From: Candidatus Zixiibacteriota bacterium
GTDB lineage: Bacteria; Zixibacteria; MSB-5A5; CAIYYT01
Direction of reading: 5' to 3'
NCBI GenBank assembly: GCA_023134875.1
Contig: JAGLUH010000411.1
Span: 1 to 8,049 of the forward strand
DNA: 8,049 nt
Position numbers and translations under genes: made by a program. How positions within the stretch are numbered: position 1 is the stretch's first letter; the number at the start of each line of letters is the position of its first letter. Shown here one piece after another: positions 1-6,398 of this stretch. The notes beneath the pieces are model-generated. The model saw nothing but the letters and a program-made list of their open reading frames with translations. It was not told the origin of the DNA and did no database searches.

Positions 1-116
1 CAAGCCATAGCCGGCTGTTGGTAAGCTACCGGCAATAGTACGGCAGACCCTCCGAGACTATGATAGAAAACAGCATCAACATCAAGTGTTGTTAGAGCTG
101 CAGGCACACAGTCCGT

Positions 117-146
117 AGCCCACCTCAGCGAAGCGCCAGGTGGGTT
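117..146. repeat. Hairpin-forming palindrome
   Basis: CCCACCT (119-125) pairs perfectly with AGGTGGG (138-144). A further A-T and G-T pair extends the base outward. Inside, GCG (128-130) pairs with CGC (134-136) across a three-base AAG loop. The shape is like dispersed extragenic palindromes, and the GGTGG core recurs at 376-386. There is no T-run after either arm, so it does not look like an intrinsic terminator. Confidence 0.6.
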
Positions 147-217
147 TACATGACGACAAGTTCATCAATCAGCAATGACACCGCTTCTTGACCGTGGTTG
201 GTTTCTCCTACCATGAA

Positions 218-370
218 GGGCTTTTTGAAAAAGTCGTTGCGAGGAGTGAAGGGCTTAAGACCTGAGCGACGTGGCAATCTCGAAGTTGTTTATCATCAGT
301 ACGTTGAGATCGCCACGTCCGCCTGCGGCGGACTCGCGATGACAAGGTACGGAGGTTTTTCAACAAACCC
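218..370. repeat. Imperfect inverted-repeat (MITE-like) element
   Basis: Three blocks of the left half match the reverse complement of the right half in order. The outer block 218-233 matches 355-370 at 13 of 16 positions. The middle block GTCGTTGCGAG (233-243) matches 333-343 at 9 of 11. The inner block GACGTGGCAATCTC (268-281) matches 306-319 at 13 of 14. The centre (282-305) is 24 bases. Sequence between the middle and inner blocks differs between arms, as if each had gained or lost bases. Sequences of the GTCATTGCGAG...GTGGCAATCTC type are known as dispersed non-coding repeats in many bacterial genomes. There is no transposase, so this is either a non-autonomous element or a folded intergenic repeat. 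Target-site duplications were not evident. Confidence 0.75.
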
Positions 371-375
371 TGAAT

Positions 376-386
376 GGTGGGCCACC
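376..386. repeat. Short palindrome GGTGGGCCACC
   Basis: An odd-length perfect palindrome (GGTGG, a central G, CCACC) lies just outside the right end of the larger inverted-repeat element. It shares the GGTGG/CCACC core with the hairpin at 117-146, which suggests both are fragments of one dispersed repeat family. It is short enough that chance cannot be excluded. Confidence 0.35.
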
Positions 387-405
387 TGCAACTTTTTCAG
401 CATGT

Positions 406-422
406 GCTTTCGCGGGAATGAC
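406..422. repeat. Half-copy of a CATTCCCGCGAAAG-type repeat
   Basis: GCTTTCGCGGGAATGAC reads on the other strand as GTCATTCCCGCGAAAGC. This is one arm of a common bacterial extragenic palindrome, in which GTCATTCCCGC is followed by its own inverted copy. Only one arm is present here, so it looks like a truncated repeat. Recognition rests on memory of the motif, not on a database search. Confidence 0.45.
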
Positions 423-564
423 AAAGCAAGTAGAATGCGCTCCCACTCAAGGCAGCGGATCACTATCAGTCAGCAGTCAAAAAAGCTATAGCCAATGGTA
501 TATCTATGTGCTATCTTTGCGACTGGTTTGTAGCAAGTAACCGGTCAACGGCCCGGCTCCTGAC

Positions 565-571
565 GGGGAAG
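565..571 (+). promoter_or_regulatory. Ribosome binding site of the GT39-like gene
   Basis: GGGGAAG lies 7 bases before the ATG at 579 and fits a purine-rich Shine-Dalgarno sequence. It decides the start in favour of 579 over the out-of-frame ATG at 574, which opens only a short frame. Confidence 0.55.
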
Positions 572-578
572 TAATGCG

Positions 579-2777
579 ATGCCGACGACAAATCTGACAG
601 CACGAATCGATTCTTTACTATCCGGAAAAAGATTCTACCTGATCCTGGCGTTGATACTTCTTTGCGGTATCGTGCCCCGGATACTTTATCTCAATGCCGA
701 CCCGCCTGTGGGTATCACCCGCTCGCAGGATTTTTCCACCGATCCCTTTGCGTATGTCATGTTCGCCAAGAACAAGATCGCTGTCGGCGACGCCAATCCC
801 TATAATGACGAGCGCTGGATTCTCTATGAACGTTCCACCCAGACAGTGGCAGGACTTGTGGTCTATTCGATTTTCGGCACTGGTCGCGCGGCAGGAAATC
901 TGGTTGGCGTGATTCTGAATCTCCTGGCTGTTCTCCTGGTCGCCCTGGGGATAAAGAACTTTGGATCGCGCCGGGGGGCGATTTTCTTCACACTGCTGGC
1001 TTGTTTCAACTATACCCTGATCCATTTCTCACGAGCCCCCTTCCTGGAAGCATCACAGAACTTCTGGCTCTGCGCCGCTTTCTATCTTTTCAGCCGGGGA
1101 AAAGACCGCAGTTATTTCTATCTGCTGGCAGGGATTGCTGCGGCAGCAGCGGCGCTATTCGGGAAGTTTATCGCCCTCTTTGCCGTCAGTCTCTATCTGG
1201 CCGTTTGGCTGATCCGCTATTTCCTTCAGCCCGATCAGAGAAAGCAGATCATCGGTAACGCCGGGTTCTTCTATGGCGGCTACCTGGTGGTGGCACTTTT
1301 CTGGCTTTTCTTTTCTTATCTGCCTCACACCGAGGAGGTGACCCGCTACCTCAGTGAACAGGGAGTCGGCCTCTACGGCGCTCCCCGAGCACTGGAGAGT
1401 GTGAAGATGTTTTTCTGGCAGCTTGGCAGCCTGTTGTGGCAAAGAGACTTCATCGTCAAGCTGCCGTTGATTACCACCCTGGGTACTATCTCCGGTGCAG
1501 CTGTTATCTACTCACTACTAAAGCGGCGAACTTCGCGGAGTCGAAACCAGAAGATTAATATCGGCTGGGTTATCCTGTTGTTCTGGGTGGCTTTTGGGTT
1601 GACGGCGCTCTTCCCGTTTAATTACAGGCCGCTACGCTATCAGACGACGCTGATGTTTCCGCTGATGGCACTGGCCGGAGTGCTGCTTGGTTCTTTCCTG
1701 ACAGCGGCAACAACCCGGCAACCCGGTGGGGGAAAGAGTAAAAAAGCGATCACTCCCTGGCATCTTGGTATTGGTTGGGCGGTCTGGTTTTTCCCTTTTC
1801 TCTGTGCGATTGTCATGGCGCTGAGAAGCATGGGAGCAGATGTCGCCAATAAGTCGCAGGTGCTGGCGCAGGTGCAGCAGCAGATGCAGGAAGGGATGCT
1901 CCTCTTTACCCTCATTTTCCTGGGCGTCGGTTTCGGGCTCGCTTATCTGGTCAAACTGGTGGTACGGTTTCGCAGAAGTCTGCTGCCCGTGGGACGATAC
2001 CTGGCGCTCGTATTGATAGTGGGTTACTTAATTGTCCAATTATACGATTACGGTTCCTGGGCGAGAACCCGCCAGTACACACTGATCACCGCCGACCGGG
2101 ATTTGGGCGCGGTACTCAATGAAAAAGCCGTAATCAGCGGGTCCTATGCCTGCGCCCTCACGCAGGAGAATCGGTTGCGCTTTATCCACCACATGTTTGG
2201 TGTCGCCTACCTGGATCGGGAATTCTTTTCGCGCTTTCCGATCACGCACCTGGTTGTCGATGCGGGTAATGAAAGTGAGGCACGCAAGAATTACCCACGG
2301 GTGATGTCGCAAGCGCACCTGCTGGCCACCTATCACATTCGCGGCTGGCCGGTCAAGCTGTTTAGAATCGCCGGTACTACCGGCAACGAGGAGGCGGGAC
2401 GGTATCAACTCTCCGATTTCGAGAAAGCAAGATACTGGGTAGATCAGCAGAACAATGATTCCGCCAGGTATTATTTCGGGCGTTATCTTGAGGCGGATAT
2501 CCCCAATTACTCGGTTGATCTCGCGCTGGGAACCAAGTATGCCGGCGAAGAAGACTATCCCAAAGCGCTGTACCATCTCGGGAAAGTGCACCGGTTTGCT
2601 CCGCGAGATTTCCTCAACTCGCTCTATATGGGTTATACTTATCTCAACGCGGTGGGTAAAATCCACAACCCCACCTACTTTGATTCCGCCCTGCTTTATC
2701 TCGAGTTTGCTCATCTCTTGGTGCCGACGGATAAGAAGTTGGCGGAAACTGTCGAACAATTGAAAGAACGAAAGTGA
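579..2777 (+). CDS. GT39/PMT-like membrane glycosyltransferase with TPR-like tail
   Basis: This is a 732-residue polytopic inner-membrane protein of the GT-C fold (PMT/ArnT-like, GT39 group). Such enzymes transfer a sugar from a polyprenyl-phosphate donor on the outer face of the membrane. About 12 hydrophobic segments run from residue 20 to 489. The first loop after segment 1 carries acidic residues at D51 and D55 (QDFSTDPFAY), where GT-C enzymes keep a catalytic Asp. FSRAPFLEAS (150-159) resembles the second conserved loop, with E157. NYRPLRYQTTLMFP (348-361) resembles the RY...P segment seen in the family. Residues 490-732 are soluble and probably periplasmic. Their last part (about 640-720) looks like TPR helices: alternating Y/A/L positions in LGTKYAGEEDYPKALYHLGK and SALLYLEFAHLLVP. 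The start is supported by GGGGAAG 7 bases upstream. The next gene begins 4 bp after the stop. Donor and acceptor cannot be read from sequence. An O-antigen-ligase-like role is less likely. Confidence 0.8.
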   Translation: MPTTNLTARIDSLLSGKRFYLILALILLCGIVPRILYLNADPPVGITRSQDFSTDPFAYVMFAKNKIAVGDANPYNDERWILYERSTQTVAGLVVYSIFGTGRAAGNLVGVILNLLAVLLVALGIKNFGSRRGAIFFTLLACFNYTLIHFSRAPFLEASQNFWLCAAFYLFSRGKDRSYFYLLAGIAAAAAALFGKFIALFAVSLYLAVWLIRYFLQPDQRKQIIGNAGFFYGGYLVVALFWLFFSYLPHTEEVTRYLSEQGVGLYGAPRALESVKMFFWQLGSLLWQRDFIVKLPLITTLGTISGAAVIYSLLKRRTSRSRNQKINIGWVILLFWVAFGLTALFPFNYRPLRYQTTLMFPLMALAGVLLGSFLTAATTRQPGGGKSKKAITPWHLGIGWAVWFFPFLCAIVMALRSMGADVANKSQVLAQVQQQMQEGMLLFTLIFLGVGFGLAYLVKLVVRFRRSLLPVGRYLALVLIVGYLIVQLYDYGSWARTRQYTLITADRDLGAVLNEKAVISGSYACALTQENRLRFIHHMFGVAYLDREFFSRFPITHLVVDAGNESEARKNYPRVMSQAHLLATYHIRGWPVKLFRIAGTTGNEEAGRYQLSDFEKARYWVDQQNNDSARYYFGRYLEADIPNYSVDLALGTKYAGEEDYPKALYHLGKVHRFAPRDFLNSLYMGYTYLNAVGKIHNPTYFDSALLYLEFAHLLVPTDKKLAETVEQLKERK

Positions 2778-2781
2778 CAAG

Positions 2782-3927
2782 ATGTTTAGAAGGCAGAGAA
2801 GAATAAAGGTATCGGTCGTAGTACCGGCCTACAACGAAGAAGAGAATATCGATAAGCTGCTGGCGGAGTTCGATAAAACCTTCCGCGAGCGTCGTCTTCC
2901 GGCGGAGGTAATCATGGTCAATGACGGTTCCACCGACAAAACCGGCGAGAAAATCGCCGCCGCCATCCGGCGCTACCGTTTTGTCCGCCAGGTCAGGAAC
3001 CGCGTGCGAATGGGTTTAACCAAGGCGCTGATCAAAGGTTTTGCTGCCGCCGACGGCGATATCCTGGTATTCTATCCGGCTGACTTGCAATTTCATCCCC
3101 GTGATGTCCCCCGTATGGTGACCGCCATTGACAACGGTGCCGATATGATCTGCGGCAGAAAAGTGGGGCGATATGGCAAGCGCCTGGTTTCCTTGTTTTA
3201 CAATTGCCTGACACGATTGCTTTTCCCCCGGTTGAAGGTCTCCGATATGAACTCGGTTAAGGCCTTTCGTCGTGAAGTATATAATGATTTTCCCACTCTG
3301 CGAGAGGGCTGGCATCGCTACCTGGCCGTATTCGCAGTTGCCAGGGGATACCTGGTACGTGAAATACCGGTGACCCTCTACCGGCGGCATTCCGGCAAGA
3401 GCAAGTTCTCTGGAAAAGGTCGGATACTTAAAGGCCTGACCGATCTGATTGCCATCAAGTTCCAGGTGTCGGTGCTGGGCGATCCCATGCATCTGTTCGG
3501 CAAGATTTCCCTATTGCTCTTCCTGGGCGGACTGATAGCCGCCGCCATCGCTTTCTACTACCGCTTTGTGTTGGGTGAAGGTTACCGACCGATTCTCTAT
3601 ATTATTATGCTGTTCGGCATCTCCGGCCTGATCACCTTTGTAATGGGCATAATTCTCGAAACCCTGGTCTACCTGCGCGATTCGCTCACCGAAGTCAGAG
3701 ATAAAAACGAGCAACTGGCCGGCGAAATCGACAGGCTCACGAACCTGATCAGCAAACAAAAGGGCGGCAGCGAAACGACCGCGACCACCCATAGCAACCA
3801 TCAAAGACCGGAACGGAAAGCAAGACGAAAACGGACGCCAAGACGAAACGGCGACAAGACAGGAGCAACTCAACTCGAAATACGTCCGCTGCCTGCCTCC
3901 CCGACTGAGAAACAAGATGAGACCTAA
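2782..3927 (+). CDS. GT2 glycosyltransferase, polyprenyl-phosphate-sugar synthase-like
   Basis: A GT-A fold family 2 glycosyltransferase of the dolichol-phosphate-mannose synthase/GtrB type, expected to move a sugar from a nucleotide donor onto a lipid phosphate at the cytoplasmic membrane face. The N-terminus has SVVVPAYNEEENI (11-23) and VNDGSTD (46-52). The DxD region reads FYPADLQFHP (97-106), so the first Asp is Pro; PAD variants exist in related GT2 proteins as I recall. SDMNSVKAFRREV (154-166) and GWHRYL (176-181) are typical of the group. Two membrane segments follow, near 239-261 and 271-297. A short coiled coil comes next (298-326), then a basic low-complexity tail (327-381) that is extra relative to the usual length of about 310-330. 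The start lies 4 bp after the preceding stop, with only a weak purine-rich site, so translational coupling is likely. The pairing with the GT-C gene fits donor synthesis for that enzyme. Confidence 0.85.
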   Translation: MFRRQRRIKVSVVVPAYNEEENIDKLLAEFDKTFRERRLPAEVIMVNDGSTDKTGEKIAAAIRRYRFVRQVRNRVRMGLTKALIKGFAAADGDILVFYPADLQFHPRDVPRMVTAIDNGADMICGRKVGRYGKRLVSLFYNCLTRLLFPRLKVSDMNSVKAFRREVYNDFPTLREGWHRYLAVFAVARGYLVREIPVTLYRRHSGKSKFSGKGRILKGLTDLIAIKFQVSVLGDPMHLFGKISLLLFLGGLIAAAIAFYYRFVLGEGYRPILYIIMLFGISGLITFVMGIILETLVYLRDSLTEVRDKNEQLAGEIDRLTNLISKQKGGSETTATTHSNHQRPERKARRKRTPRRNGDKTGATQLEIRPLPASPTEKQDET

Positions 3928-4021
3928 CCAGAGGATAATGGTCATAGCTGTAGTGGTGCTAACGCCTAAGCGCCCTGACGGCATTGGCGACCCCAAAGTC
4001 GATTCCGAGATCAGGTTTTGA
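3917..4021 (+). other. Possible small ORF or gene remnant between genes 2 and 3
   Basis: An in-frame 34-codon ORF starts with ATG at 3917, inside the end of the GT2 gene in another frame, and ends at TGA 4019-4021. A second ATG at 3938 has GAGG at 3931-3934 close upstream and would give 27 residues, starting MVIAVVVLTPKRPDGIGD. The peptide is basic, then hydrophobic, then polar, and reads like the start of a protein that breaks off. The same frame is open further upstream, from about 3749, through the region coding the basic tail of the GT2 protein. It may be a short leader peptide, the 5' remnant of a lost gene, or chance. I do not recognise it. Confidence 0.2.
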
Positions 4022-4038
4022 GTCTGTCCGCAGTAAGT

Positions 4039-4821
4039 ATGTTTGATTTCACATTGAAGATGTACCGCCGGCTATGTTGGGAACTTGCCGAAAGCGGCTA
4101 TATTTCAGTCAGAATGGGGGATTACTATTCTGTCAAAGCCACCTCCCAAGAGGCGAGGGTTTTTCTGCGCCATGATATTGACCGCCGCCCTTTCTCAGCA
4201 TTAAACCTGGTCAAGATTGAAAAGGAATTTGGTCTCTCCGCTACCTATTTTTTTCGCTGTGTTGGTTCTGCCTTCAACCCGCAGGTGATAGCGCAAGTTC
4301 ACGACCAGGGAATGGAGGTGGGCTATCATTATGAATGCCTCGACCGCGCGAAGGGTAATTATGAAATGGCGCTTCAAATCTGCAAGTCTGACCTGGAGAA
4401 ACTGCGCGAGATAGCCCCTGTGGTTTCTATGGCGATGCACGGCAACCCTCTTACTTCCTATGATAATCGCGACCTCTGGAAAAAGTATGATTTCCATGAA
4501 CTTGGCATTAAGGTGGCGGCTTACCTGTCACTCGATTACACTCAGATTCGCTACTATACCGACACTGGTCGAAACTGGGATGAGCAACGGGGTAATCTTT
4601 ACGATCAGGTAGATACACCTGCCGCAGTAAGACTCACCTCTACACCCAAGTTGATTCAGTTTCTGAGAGCCAACAAGCAGGATACCTGCATTCTCACTCA
4701 TCCTAATCGCTGGAGCGACAATCCGCTCACCTGGATCGGCAGCGCCATCTACGATCATACCGGTAACGCCGTTAAGGAAATTATCAAGCTTACTCGATAC
4801 AGAAGACACCGTGGAGATTAA
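4039..4821 (+). CDS. Polysaccharide deacetylase-like (CE4/NodB-like) protein
   Basis: A 260-residue soluble protein resembling the divergent branch of the NodB/CE4 superfamily. FLRHDID (42-48) replaces the TFDD motif and would supply the catalytic and metal Asp. GLSATYFFR (65-73) is the following strand. GMEVGYHYE (91-99) stands in for HxxxH but keeps only one His (H97). MHGNP (133-137) and LTHPNRW (219-225) give later His residues, H134 and H221. Classical members remove N-acetyl groups from amino sugars; activity here is inferred. No signal peptide or membrane segment is seen, so it may act in the cytoplasm on a precursor. I chose ATG 4039. An in-frame TTG at 4018 would add seven residues but has only a weak AGG beside it. 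About 110 bp separate it from the GT2 gene, and it overlaps the next gene by 11 bp, so genes 3 and 4 are probably translationally coupled. Confidence 0.75.
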   Translation: MFDFTLKMYRRLCWELAESGYISVRMGDYYSVKATSQEARVFLRHDIDRRPFSALNLVKIEKEFGLSATYFFRCVGSAFNPQVIAQVHDQGMEVGYHYECLDRAKGNYEMALQICKSDLEKLREIAPVVSMAMHGNPLTSYDNRDLWKKYDFHELGIKVAAYLSLDYTQIRYYTDTGRNWDEQRGNLYDQVDTPAAVRLTSTPKLIQFLRANKQDTCILTHPNRWSDNPLTWIGSAIYDHTGNAVKEIIKLTRYRRHRGD

Positions 4822-5866
4822 GGTAATCGGTTCGCCGGAGACGCTGCCTGCCGGGTGGGATAATTATCTAAGCAGCCATCACTGTGGCAGTATCTTTCAC
4901 ACGGGCGCCTGGCAGCAAGTAGTGGCTCAAAGCTATCCCTATAGCTTTCGGGGGCTCTTTGCAGCCACAGCAGATGGAAAACTGACAGGTCTTTTCCCTA
5001 CCTGGTTGGTGCGCAGCAGGCTGACCGGTAACCGATTGATTTCGTCGCCCTTCTCTTATATTTGCGGGCCATTGGCTGATGATCGGCGCATCGAACGGGA
5101 GTTAGTAAAGCAGGCGGTTGACTATGCCCTCGAACAAAAACTTGCCTATCTGGAAATCAAGAGCCAGCAGCAATTGCTACTACTCGACGAAGGTTTCGTC
5201 GCCAGTGATAAATATTCAACCTTCCACCTTGATATTACAGCAGATGAAGAGAGAATCTGGAAATCGTTGCACAAAGGCATAATTCAGCGTAGTATTACTA
5301 AAGCGAGAAAAGAAGGGGTATCAACAAAGGTTGCGGATAGTAGCGATTGCATCGGAGCATTCCACCGTCTCAACCGGCTAACCTGCCGCCGACATGGTAT
5401 TCCGGCCCAACCGATAGGGTTTTTCCGGATGGTTTGGAAGCTGATGGCCACTAGCGGCATGGCAGATTTCCTCTTTGCTTATTACGATGGTCGACCGATT
5501 GCCGCTATAGTCCTTTTCTACTTCAAGAAAACAGCTACTTACATGTATGGCGCCAGCGACCCCCACTACCTGCAATACCGACCCAACCACCTGTTGCTGT
5601 GGGAGGGTATCCGGAGAGCAAAGCAAAAGGGGATGCGGTTATTCGACCTGGGCCGGGTCTCCACTGAAAACCAAGGGCTTGCCGATTTCAAGCGAAGGTG
5701 GGGAGCCGAAGAGATAACGCTGAACTACTATTACTGGCCGGCGAGAAAGGGTATCGGCGCGGTCGACAGAAAATCGTTGAAATACAAGCTGAGTACCGTT
5801 ATCTTCTCAAAGTTGCCGATCGTATTAACTGATCGTTTGACTTGGCTTTACAAACATTTAGCCTGA
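4811..5866 (+). CDS. FemAB/GNAT-like acyl- or aminoacyltransferase
   Basis: A 351-residue soluble protein with the two-domain layout of FemAB-like proteins in the GNAT superfamily. The first domain has a strand-rich start with SIFHTGAWQQVV (27-38), matching the usual F(H/Q)...W opening. A basic helical stretch, GIIQRSITKARKEG (156-169), marks the junction. The second domain has LFAYYDGRPIAAIVLFYF (221-238), the YMYGASD strand (244-250), and the diagnostic FDLGR...GLADFKRRWGAE segment (278-300). True FemX/FemAB enzymes add amino acids from aminoacyl-tRNA to lipid II. Relatives in polysaccharide loci have unproven substrates and may acylate a sugar amine. The start is GTG 4811, inside the end of the deacetylase-like gene (11-bp overlap), with only a weak upstream AGAAG; ending 8 bp before the acetyltransferase supports an operon. 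The context suggests glycan decoration, possibly on an amine exposed by the preceding enzyme. The family call is firm; the substrate is not. Confidence 0.82.
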   Translation: MEIKVIGSPETLPAGWDNYLSSHHCGSIFHTGAWQQVVAQSYPYSFRGLFAATADGKLTGLFPTWLVRSRLTGNRLISSPFSYICGPLADDRRIERELVKQAVDYALEQKLAYLEIKSQQQLLLLDEGFVASDKYSTFHLDITADEERIWKSLHKGIIQRSITKARKEGVSTKVADSSDCIGAFHRLNRLTCRRHGIPAQPIGFFRMVWKLMATSGMADFLFAYYDGRPIAAIVLFYFKKTATYMYGASDPHYLQYRPNHLLLWEGIRRAKQKGMRLFDLGRVSTENQGLADFKRRWGAEEITLNYYYWPARKGIGAVDRKSLKYKLSTVIFSKLPIVLTDRLTWLYKHLA

Positions 5867-5874
5867 GATAGCCA

Positions 5875-6339
5875 ATGCCGCGCAAGCTGTGGAAGAAGAT
5901 ATTGAAATCGTTGGCCCGTAACTTCATCTGGTATAAATTCCGGATTGTACTGCTACGCTGGTGTGGCTTTGAGATCGGCAAGGACGTTTATATAGCCGAT
6001 GGCCTGGTAATTGTTGAAGAACTGGCCGACAGGGGGCATGTAATTATCGGCGACCGGGTAAGTTTTGCGCCCAACGTGACCTTGGTGACCTCCTCTCACC
6101 CGAACAACTCACGGATTGCCCCCTATGTACCCACTCCACGTGGAAAAGTTGTCATCGAAGCGGACGCCTGGATTGGAGCCGGTGCAATTATCCTACCTGA
6201 GGTAACAATTGGCACCGGTGCCGTGGTTGGTGCCGGCTCAGTTGTTACCAGGGATGTTCCCCCCTATGACATTGTCGCCGGTATCCCTGCCAAAAAAATT
6301 GGCGAGGTGAGTATTCCGCTGGAAAAACGAGTCAGATAG
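5875..6339 (+). CDS. Hexapeptide-repeat O-acetyltransferase
   Basis: A 154-residue left-handed beta-helix acyltransferase of the maltose/galactoside O-acetyltransferase type (WbbJ/NodL-like), which uses acetyl-CoA to acetylate a sugar hydroxyl in the cytoplasm, normally as a trimer. A basic N-terminal helix (1-30) precedes hexapeptide repeats at about 34-75 and 91-126, such as [27 protein letters not shown] and VVGAGSVV. The likely catalytic His is H75 in VTSSHPNN (71-78), the usual position in this family. The exit segment [12 protein letters not shown] (132-143) matches the common AGxPAK ending. ATG 5875 follows the previous stop by 8 bp, with a weak GAG-type ribosome site. It is the last plus-strand gene before the strand switch. 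The role is most likely O-acetylation of the surface glycan; the exact sugar is unknown. Confidence 0.88.
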   Translation: MPRKLWKKILKSLARNFIWYKFRIVLLRWCGFEIGKDVYIADGLVIVEELADRGHVIIGDRVSFAPNVTLVTSSHPNNSRIAPYVPTPRGKVVIEADAWIGAGAIILPEVTIGTGAVVGAGSVVTRDVPPYDIVAGIPAKKIGEVSIPLEKRVR

Positions 6340-6398
6340 TATGCTGTCAGCCACCCCTTTTGTTGCCTTCCGGTTACAGCCAGATGCAACTGCGGGAA
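6340..6398. other. Convergent intergenic spacer, no strong terminator
   Basis: The two stop codons face each other across 59 bp. GTTGC (6362-6366) can pair with GCAAC (6386-6390), but the loop is 19 bases and no T-run follows on either strand. I see no convincing intrinsic terminator. Termination may be factor-dependent, or transcripts may overlap as antisense. Confidence 0.5.

Larger units (their letters stand above)
1..578. other. Gene-poor repeat-rich intergenic region
   Basis: No convincing gene lies in these bases. The plus-strand frames entering from the left all stop by about position 38. A 97-codon plus-strand frame at 198-491 is a translation of the repeats and is rejected. A minus-strand frame stays open from 161 off the left edge, with a possible GTG start at 105-107, but nothing recognisable is encoded. 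The region holds a small GCCGG/CCGGC stem (10-14 with 29-33), a hairpin at 117-146, the inverted-repeat element at 218-370, and two palindromic fragments at 376-386 and 406-422. Positions 423-560 show nothing I can identify. No clear sigma-70 promoter for the downstream operon was found by eye, although one must lie here or further upstream. Confidence 0.7.

Noticed and set aside
117..146. Intrinsic terminator
   Set aside because: The stem is good but no T-run follows on either strand, so it is better described as a palindromic repeat.
198..491. 97-codon plus-strand ORF in the left intergenic region
   Set aside because: It lies across the inverted-repeat element, and its peptide (for example IATSACGGLAMT) is the translation of a known type of non-coding repeat. 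No ribosome site or family similarity supports it.
499..545. Promoter for the glycan operon (AT-rich TATATCTAT and TTGCGA near 499-522)
   Set aside because: No pair of -35 and -10 boxes with acceptable spacing could be assembled.
1..578. tRNA or CRISPR array in the left gap
   Set aside because: No cloverleaf arms or regularly spaced direct repeats are present. The repeats seen are inverted and irregular.
2040..2780. 246-codon minus-strand ORF opposite the GT-C gene
   Set aside because: It lies wholly within a well-supported plus-strand gene with clear family features. Its translation shows no domain, so it is a shadow frame.
3511..3996. 161-codon minus-strand ORF opposite the end of the GT2 gene
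   Set aside because: It overlaps the membrane segments and tail of the GT2 gene. Its composition looks like an antisense reading, with no recognisable motif.
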